A stretch of DNA of 64,000 nucleotides, from assembly GCA_035556655.1 (NCBI GenBank), contig DATMFW010000093.1, forward strand, positions 4,934 through 68,933. Direction: 5' to 3'. This document shows positions 59,095 through 64,000 of this stretch, piece after piece. The stretch comes from JBDSKH01 sp035556655 (GTDB lineage Bacteria; Actinomycetota; Actinomycetes; Actinomycetales; Microbacteriaceae). The position numbers and the translations under genes are program-made. Below the pieces are notes generated by a model. The model did not search any database and was not told the origin of the DNA. It was given only the letters and a program-made list of their open reading frames with translations. Numbering within the stretch: the stretch's first letter is position 1; every line of letters starts with the position of its first letter.

Positions 59095-59903
59095 CGCACG
59101 ACTGCAATCCGCGCGAGTTCCTCGCGATCCAGTTGGCGCGCACCTTGCGTGACGGGGAGGTGGGGTTCACTGGCCTGAGCACCGGGCCTCGCGCGGCGCT
59201 GTACGGCACGGGCATCCCCCTCGCGGCGATGGGCCTGGCCCAGCGGATGCACGCACCGGATTTCACCATCCTGTTGTGCGGGTGGGTCATCAATCCCCGG
59301 CTCGACGCGCTCGAGTTCCTTCCCGAGCTGGAGTTCAGCGATCTGATGACCGACCTTCCGAGCGAGGGGCACATCACGGGGTATCCGAACGCGATCGCGT
59401 ACAAACGCGGCATCGTCGACGTCGGGTTCAGCACGGGGGCGCAGGTGGATCGATTCGGCAACCTCAACAGCGTCCGCATCGGGGTCGACGGGCCGCCCGA
59501 CGTGCGGCTGGTGGGTCCGATCCTGCAGCCGGAACACTTCGCGGTGTTCGGGCGAGAGGTCATCGCCATGCCGACCCACAGTCCGCGCACGTTCGTCGAG
59601 AGCGTCGATTATCGTTCGGGCGTCGGGCATCGGGTCGACGGGATGTCACGGGCCGACCTCGGGCTGACGACAACCGGACCCGCTCGCGTGTTGAGCCCCC
59701 TGGGCCTGTTCGGTTTCGACGACGGCGGTTCGATGCAGGTATCCGCACTGGCTCCGGGGGTGGACGTGGACGAGGTGACGGCGCAGACCGGATTCGCGGT
59801 CATGCCGGCGGCCGAGAGCCCCGCGCCGCCGACAGCGGAGGAGTTGCAGCTCCTGCGCGAGGCTGTCGATCCGCACGGCGTCCTGCTGGCGGCGGCGTCA
59901 TGA
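59091..59903 (+). CDS. CoA-transferase family beta-like subunit (IpdB-like)
   Basis: A 270-residue partner subunit. It shows VDRFGNLNSVRIG, TFVESVDYRSGVGH, GLFGFDDGGSMQVSALAPGV and a C-terminal PTAEELQLLREAVDP, the same blocks in the same order as IpdB-type proteins. It would form a heterotetramer with the alpha-like subunit. The usual glutamate motif of true CoA-transferases (SENG-like) is not evident. Its start overlaps the alpha stop (GTGA) and its stop overlaps the third gene (ATGA). Confidence 0.85.
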   Translation: MTHDCNPREFLAIQLARTLRDGEVGFTGLSTGPRAALYGTGIPLAAMGLAQRMHAPDFTILLCGWVINPRLDALEFLPELEFSDLMTDLPSEGHITGYPNAIAYKRGIVDVGFSTGAQVDRFGNLNSVRIGVDGPPDVRLVGPILQPEHFAVFGREVIAMPTHSPRTFVESVDYRSGVGHRVDGMSRADLGLTTTGPARVLSPLGLFGFDDGGSMQVSALAPGVDVDEVTAQTGFAVMPAAESPAPPTAEELQLLREAVDPHGVLLAAAS

Positions 59904-60550
59904 GCGCGGTATCCCGGATCGCCGTCGCGGGGCGCGCGTGGCGCAATCGCCCGATCGCGGCTCTGGAGTCTGCGGCGCGCGAGGGGGTCCGCCCGGCGGT
60001 GGTGCTCGCGCTCGAACCCGACGACCTGCAGGGCTGGATCACCGCTCTCTGGCCGGCGGCCGAGGTGCGGGACGCCACCGAATACCTCCCGGGGATGCGA
60101 CGGGCGGCTGCGGGCGTCGAACCTGCCGGTGGGGAGCCCCCGGTGCGGCCGGATCTGGCGCTGCTGCACTATCCGTTCGCCGACGAGGATGGTGCGCTGT
60201 ATTCCCGCGGCGATGTCCGGGACGACGAGGTCGATCGGCTGATCGTCCGGGCCGCCGCCCGTGTGGTCGTGACAGTCGACGAGGTGCTCACCCGCGCCCA
60301 GGGTCGCCGGGCCGTGGCATCGAAGCGGTGGGATGCGGGGGAGATCGCCGACGTCCGTCACGTCCCCTTCGGCGCCTTCCCGGCATCCAGTGACGGCCTC
60401 TATCGCGCGGATGCGTCCGCGCGTGACGCTCTGACGACCTGGGCGGCCGTGGCCCGTAGCAACGGGAGCGACCGTCTGCAGGCCCTCACCACCGCCACCC
60501 GGCTGGCCGGGGTATCGCTGCCGCACGGGCTGGAGTGGCCCGGACGGTAG
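59900..60550 (+). CDS. Half-length CoA-transferase-alpha-like protein
   Basis: A 216-residue protein. RPDLALLHYPFADEDGALYS, VDRLIVRAAARVVVTVDEVL and HVPFGAFPASSDGLY resemble the second half of CoA-transferase alpha subunits (LIHA-x-ADEEGN, RVIVTAEEVV, HVPFGAHP). The N-terminal glycine-rich half is missing, replaced by about 75 residues I do not recognise. It may be a regulatory or scaffold subunit of the IpdA/IpdB-like complex. It is coupled to the beta gene by an ATGA overlap and ends three bases before the convergent IclR stop. Confidence 0.65.
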   Translation: MSAVSRIAVAGRAWRNRPIAALESAAREGVRPAVVLALEPDDLQGWITALWPAAEVRDATEYLPGMRRAAAGVEPAGGEPPVRPDLALLHYPFADEDGALYSRGDVRDDEVDRLIVRAAARVVVTVDEVLTRAQGRRAVASKRWDAGEIADVRHVPFGAFPASSDGLYRADASARDALTTWAAVARSNGSDRLQALTTATRLAGVSLPHGLEWPGR

Positions 60551-60553
60551 GGG

Positions 60554-61345
60554 TCACGGCTCGCGGTACCCGAGCGAGCGGGAGATCGCCCGCCCCGCCG
60601 CGAGGACGAGTTCGAGCACCCTGCCTTCGGCGTCGAGGATGGATTCGCGCATGCCGCTCACCGACACGGACGCGACCAGGAGCGAGTTGCGGTTGAAGAC
60701 CGGGACCCCGATTGCGGCGATGCCGGGGGTGACGTCCCCGTCCGAGATCGCGTACCCCTGGTCGCGGACCTTGGCCAGATCCCGCATCACATCGTCGACG
60801 GTCGCCAGGGTCAGTTCGGTCCGCAATTCCAGTTGCTCCGATGCGGCGGTCCGGCGCCACTGCTCCCACAGGTCGCTCTCGCCGAACGCCAGCAGGACCA
60901 GGGGTGCCGCCCCTTGATGCAGGGGCAGCGACCCTCCCAGTTTGAGTGCCTGGCTGGCGACCTTGACCCCCTCGAGCCGGTCGATACAGACGGCGCGCAT
61001 GTCGTTGCGGATGCACAGGTACACGGTCTGTTCGGTCGCCTGGTGCAGGCGCTCCAGGTGCGGCCGGGCGACCTGGCGCTCGTCGATCCTGTTGATGGCG
61101 GCGGCGCTCAGCCGGAACAGCTCGCCGCCGAGGCGCCAGACGCCGCGGGCTCCGGTCTCCTCGACCCATCCGATGTCGGCGAGGGAGCGCAGGAGGCGGT
61201 ACATGCTGCTGCGCGGTTCGTCGACCGCAGCGGCGAGTTCCGTCGCGTTGGCGTCGCCGGCCGTCGACAGATGGTCGAGGATGCGTGCGACCTTCGGCAG
61301 CAGCGAGGACTGCGATGGGCCGGCGCCGGCGTCGTCTCTGGCCAT
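60554..61345 (-). CDS. IclR family transcriptional regulator
   Basis: A 263-residue regulator. The winged helix (about 14-75) has VARILDHLSTAGDANATELAAAV and SSMYRLLRSLADIGWVEE. The GAF-like effector domain (about 90-255) has YLCIRNDMRAVCIDRLEG and GIAAIGVPVF. IclR proteins control aromatic and acid catabolism, as activators or repressors. It diverges from the cyclase/ligase genes across a gap with strong inverted repeats. The start is ATG 61345; upstream frame extension crosses the operator region. Confidence 0.9.
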   Translation of the reverse strand: MARDDAGAGPSQSSLLPKVARILDHLSTAGDANATELAAAVDEPRSSMYRLLRSLADIGWVEETGARGVWRLGGELFRLSAAAINRIDERQVARPHLERLHQATEQTVYLCIRNDMRAVCIDRLEGVKVASQALKLGGSLPLHQGAAPLVLLAFGESDLWEQWRRTAASEQLELRTELTLATVDDVMRDLAKVRDQGYAISDGDVTPGIAAIGVPVFNRNSLLVASVSVSGMRESILDAEGRVLELVLAAGRAISRSLGYREP

Positions 61346-61389
61346 GGGGTTACCATCCGTCCATCGTGGGTCTATTATCAGTCTATTGA

Positions 61390-61407
61390 CACTGTTATCG
61401 AACAGTG
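61390..61407. promoter_or_regulatory. Operator palindrome between the IclR and cyclase genes
   Basis: CACTGTT-ATCG-AACAGTG is a perfect 7-4-7 palindrome. Around it, TATTATC (about 61372-61378) is inverted as GATAATA (about 61428-61434), and TGTTGTCGATAA repeats the core. IclR autoregulation and control of the divergent genes is likely. Confidence 0.65.
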
Positions 61408-61459
61408 AGACGTTGGTGACTGTTGTCGATAATACCGTTACAACGTCGAAAGGAAGAGG

Positions 61460-62410
61460 ATGTCCGCGCCCGATCTGAATCTCGTCAACGAGATGGCACT
61501 GAAGTATCGCAACTGGGGCAAGTGGGGCGCGGAGGACCAGGTCGGGGCGCTCAACTACATCACGCCGGAGCACGTCACGCGGGCGGCTGCTCTGGTGCGC
61601 CGGGGCGTCGTGTTCTCGCTCGCCCTGCCGCTCGACACCGACGGCCCGCAGACGGGTGCATACGGCCGGATCAACCCGCTGCACACGATGCTTCAGGACG
61701 GCGGAGACATCATCTCCGGGGCGCAGGATCACATGCTCAACCGGTACACCGACGACGCGATCTACATGCCGTTGCAGAGCTCGACCCAGTGGGACGGACT
61801 GGCGCACATCTTCCACGACGGCCAGATGTACAACGGGCACGGACCGGAGCAGGTCACCAGTGCTGCCGGGGCGCGCATCAACGACATCACCAACCAGAAG
61901 GACAAGATCGTCGGCCGCGGTGTCCTGCTCGACATGCCGCGTTTCCTTGGAAAGCCCTGGCTTCCCGAGGGTTACGCGATCCAGGCCGACGAACTCGAGG
62001 GGTGCGCGGCGGCGCAGGGGGTCGAGGTCGGTGAGGGCGACATCGCGCTGGTCCGCACCGGCGCGATCGCCCAGGTGCGCGATCGCGGAAGCTGGGGCAC
62101 GTACGCCGCCGGCCCGGCACCCGGGCTGGGCGTGAGCACCGCCGACTTCTTCGCCCCGCGCCATGTCTCCGCGGTCGTCACCGACACGTGGGGCCTCGAG
62201 CCGCAGCCCAACGAGACGACCGACATCTACCAGCCGCTGCACGTCATCCTGCTGGTGAACGCCGGCATGCTGCTCGGCGAGATGTTCGACCTCGAGGCGC
62301 TCGCCGAGGATTGCGCAGCGGACGGCGTCTACGAGTTCATGCTGGTCGCAGCACCCTTGACCGTCACCGGAGGTGTCGGGTCCCCGCTCAACCCGCAGGC
62401 CATCAAGTGA
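61460..62410 (+). CDS. Cyclase-family metal-dependent hydrolase
   Basis: A 316-residue protein of the cyclase/kynurenine-formamidase-like family, which hydrolyses amides or cyclic compounds with a bound metal. The metal motif occurs as STQWDGLAHIFHDG, the variant (in place of HxGTHxD) seen in the larger subgroup. NWGKWGAEDQVGALNYITPE and a later DIALVRTGAI are family blocks. Ring opening or lactone/amide hydrolysis is the likely activity; the substrate is unknown. It is the first gene after the IclR operator and is coupled to the ligase by a GTGA overlap. Confidence 0.87.
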   Translation: MSAPDLNLVNEMALKYRNWGKWGAEDQVGALNYITPEHVTRAAALVRRGVVFSLALPLDTDGPQTGAYGRINPLHTMLQDGGDIISGAQDHMLNRYTDDAIYMPLQSSTQWDGLAHIFHDGQMYNGHGPEQVTSAAGARINDITNQKDKIVGRGVLLDMPRFLGKPWLPEGYAIQADELEGCAAAQGVEVGEGDIALVRTGAIAQVRDRGSWGTYAAGPAPGLGVSTADFFAPRHVSAVVTDTWGLEPQPNETTDIYQPLHVILLVNAGMLLGEMFDLEALAEDCAADGVYEFMLVAAPLTVTGGVGSPLNPQAIK

Positions 62411-63978
62411 GCCCAGCGCTCAGCAGCATCACCGAGCTGGTCGCCCAGCCGATGCACGAGGAGGACCTCGATCGGCTGGCGGTCGCCCTCGAGGGCGGAG
62501 AGGAATGGACCTACCGCGAGCTGGCTGCCCACGCTCACCGGTACGCCCACGTGCTGCAGCGGGCGGGAGTCGTCGCGGGCGATCGCGTGGCGATGCTGCT
62601 GTACAACTCGCTGGAATACTGGGCCCTCTATCTAGCGATCACGCGACTCGGGGCGATCGCCGTCCGCGTGAACTTCCGCCTCGCGCCGCCCGAACTCGAC
62701 TACGTCCTCAGCGACTCGGGTGCCGCGGTCGTCTGCCTGCACGATGACTTCGCGGATGCGGTGGCCGGCATCCGCGACCCCTCCGGTGCGATCCGCTACC
62801 TCGGATTCCCCCACGGAGGCGAGACGCCGCCCGCGTGGCTCGAGCCGTTCGCCGGTCTCGACGGGTACCAGGAGACCGGAGATGTCGATGTCCCGGTGCC
62901 GGATGCGGGTGCCGCGGCCATGATCATGTACACCTCGGGCACGACCGGGCGACCCAAGGGCGCCGTATGGACCCACGGCAACTCGCTGTGGTTCGCGGTC
63001 GCGCAGGCGCTGGAGTGGAAGTACGACCGCACGACCGTCGCCATGACGACCGGACCGCTTTATCACGTGGGCGCGTTCGAGGACCTGCTGCTTCCCGCCC
63101 TGGTGTCGCGGGGAACGGCGGTGATCACGCGCAGCGGCGGATTCGACATCGAGCGGATGATGACGGTGCTCGCCGAGCGCCGGGTCACCGACACCCTGAT
63201 CTATCCGTTCATGATCTACGAGATGCTGAGTCACCCCCGTCTGGGCGAGTTCGACCTCAGCGCGCTGCGCCGCATCACGACCGGCGGTTCTGCGATCGCC
63301 ACCTGGGCGGTCGAGGCGATGCTCGAGCGCCTCCCCGGGGTCGACCTGATCCCGACCTACGGCCTCACCGAAGGGGGAGGGATCGCCACGATCATGCCCT
63401 CAGTGCAGGGAACCCAACGGCATCCCGACTCGGTCGGCAAGCCGCTGCCGTTCACCGAGGTGCGCGTCGCGGGTCCCACCGGGGAGGAGGTCGCTCGCGA
63501 CGAGGTCGGCGAGGTGTGGGTGCGCTCGCCCAGCGTCTCGCGGGAGTACTGGGGAAAGCCCGAGGCGTCGGCAGAGACCTTTGTCGACGGCTGGTGCCGC
63601 ACCGGAGATCTGGGCCGGGTCACCCCCGACGGATTCCTGGTGCTCGCCGGGCGTCAGAAGGAGATGATCAAGAGCGGCGGTGAGAACATCTATCCGCTCG
63701 AGGTCGAGAACGCCCTCACCCTTCACGATGAGATCGTCGACGCCGCGGTCATCGGCGTGCCCGATGAGCGATTCCAAGAGGCCGTCTGCGCCTTCGTCGT
63801 GCTGACGCCCGGAAGCTCACTGACGGTCGACGACATCATCGAGCACTCCCGGACCCGGCTCGCCTCGTACAAGAAGCCCCGTCACGTGTTCATCGTCGAC
63901 GAGTTGCCGCGGACGCCGTCGGGGAAGGTGACCAAGTACGTGCTGCGGGAGCGCTTCGACGAGCGCGCGGCACTCTAG
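62407..63978 (+). CDS. Acyl-CoA ligase (AMP-forming)
   Basis: A 523-residue adenylate-forming enzyme. The P-loop is MYTSGTTGRPKGAV, the motif YGLTEGGG is near residue 320, the hinge aspartate is in RTGDLG and the C-terminal catalytic lysine is in PSGKVTK. It activates a carboxylic acid to its CoA thioester; the acyl pocket cannot be predicted. It is probably the entry or mid-pathway ligase for a product of the cyclase-family hydrolase. The GTG start overlaps that gene's stop. Only about 20 unassigned bases follow it. Confidence 0.9.
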   Translation: MSPALSSITELVAQPMHEEDLDRLAVALEGGEEWTYRELAAHAHRYAHVLQRAGVVAGDRVAMLLYNSLEYWALYLAITRLGAIAVRVNFRLAPPELDYVLSDSGAAVVCLHDDFADAVAGIRDPSGAIRYLGFPHGGETPPAWLEPFAGLDGYQETGDVDVPVPDAGAAAMIMYTSGTTGRPKGAVWTHGNSLWFAVAQALEWKYDRTTVAMTTGPLYHVGAFEDLLLPALVSRGTAVITRSGGFDIERMMTVLAERRVTDTLIYPFMIYEMLSHPRLGEFDLSALRRITTGGSAIATWAVEAMLERLPGVDLIPTYGLTEGGGIATIMPSVQGTQRHPDSVGKPLPFTEVRVAGPTGEEVARDEVGEVWVRSPSVSREYWGKPEASAETFVDGWCRTGDLGRVTPDGFLVLAGRQKEMIKSGGENIYPLEVENALTLHDEIVDAAVIGVPDERFQEAVCAFVVLTPGSSLTVDDIIEHSRTRLASYKKPRHVFIVDELPRTPSGKVTKYVLRERFDERAAL

Positions 63979-64000
63979 GCGCCGGCTCTCCGACCCCCCC

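Overview
The window looks like chromosome of a high-GC actinobacterium, most likely of the Microbacteriaceae. The signs are near-uniform high GC, many GTG starts, ATGA/GTGA stop-start overlaps, a PASTA-domain penicillin-binding protein, a mycobacterial-type LexA box, a 6C small RNA, a minimal actinobacterial tad locus (TadA, TadB/C, DUF4244, TadE, Rv3654c-like) and CCA-encoding tRNAs. The family assignment rests on recognised protein families, not on a marker gene.

1-31,300 is mostly core chromosome: the end of an ABC-F gene; a LexA-box-preceded Rv2578c-type radical SAM gene; a response regulator and thymidine kinase; tRNA-Pro; a PBP/phosphoesterase pair; DUF4177-RidA; acetyl-CoA synthetase; a 6C RNA; a xylose-type ABC transporter; the tad genes; topA-tmk-holB-hydrolase; a TetR gene; tRNA-Thr, followed by two decayed genes (DUF3800 and an isoprenylcysteine-methyltransferase-like protein); a three-domain kinase/aminotransferase fusion with a divergent Lrp regulator; dacB; and pncA-trmH.

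32,100-49,211 is a monoamine/aromatic catabolic island. A copper amine oxidase, two aldehyde dehydrogenases and an APC permease would make an arylacetic acid from an imported amine. HpaD, HpaE, a FAH-RraA fusion, HpaH and HpaI would carry homoprotocatechuate through meta-cleavage to pyruvate and succinate semialdehyde, though no HpaF isomerase gene is visible. A moaF-like gene and a moaE-like SDR gene sit divergently at the far end. Two operator families tie this together: ATTGAGC-N4-GCTCAAT (TetR) before the amine oxidase and permease genes, and an ATCGTATACGAT-type palindrome (GntR) before both hpa transcription units. No HpaB/HpaC hydroxylase is visible, so from this DNA alone the route is closer to complete for dopamine than for tyramine.

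49,213-50,292 is a complete IS481-family element with 27-bp inverted repeats and a 6-bp TCTAGG target duplication. It landed exactly in the CTAG shared by two convergent stop codons, so both neighbours keep their stops.

50,294-63,978 is a second catabolic island whose substrate I cannot name. One arm has a split transketolase, a hotdog thioesterase and a zinc alcohol dehydrogenase. The divergent arm has an SDR, a ribose-type ABC transporter, an IpdA/IpdB-like CoA-transferase pair and a half-length third CoA-transferase-like protein. Beyond it lie an IclR regulator and a divergent cyclase-family hydrolase plus acyl-CoA ligase. This combination matches no characterised pathway I know and is the best candidate here for an undescribed system.
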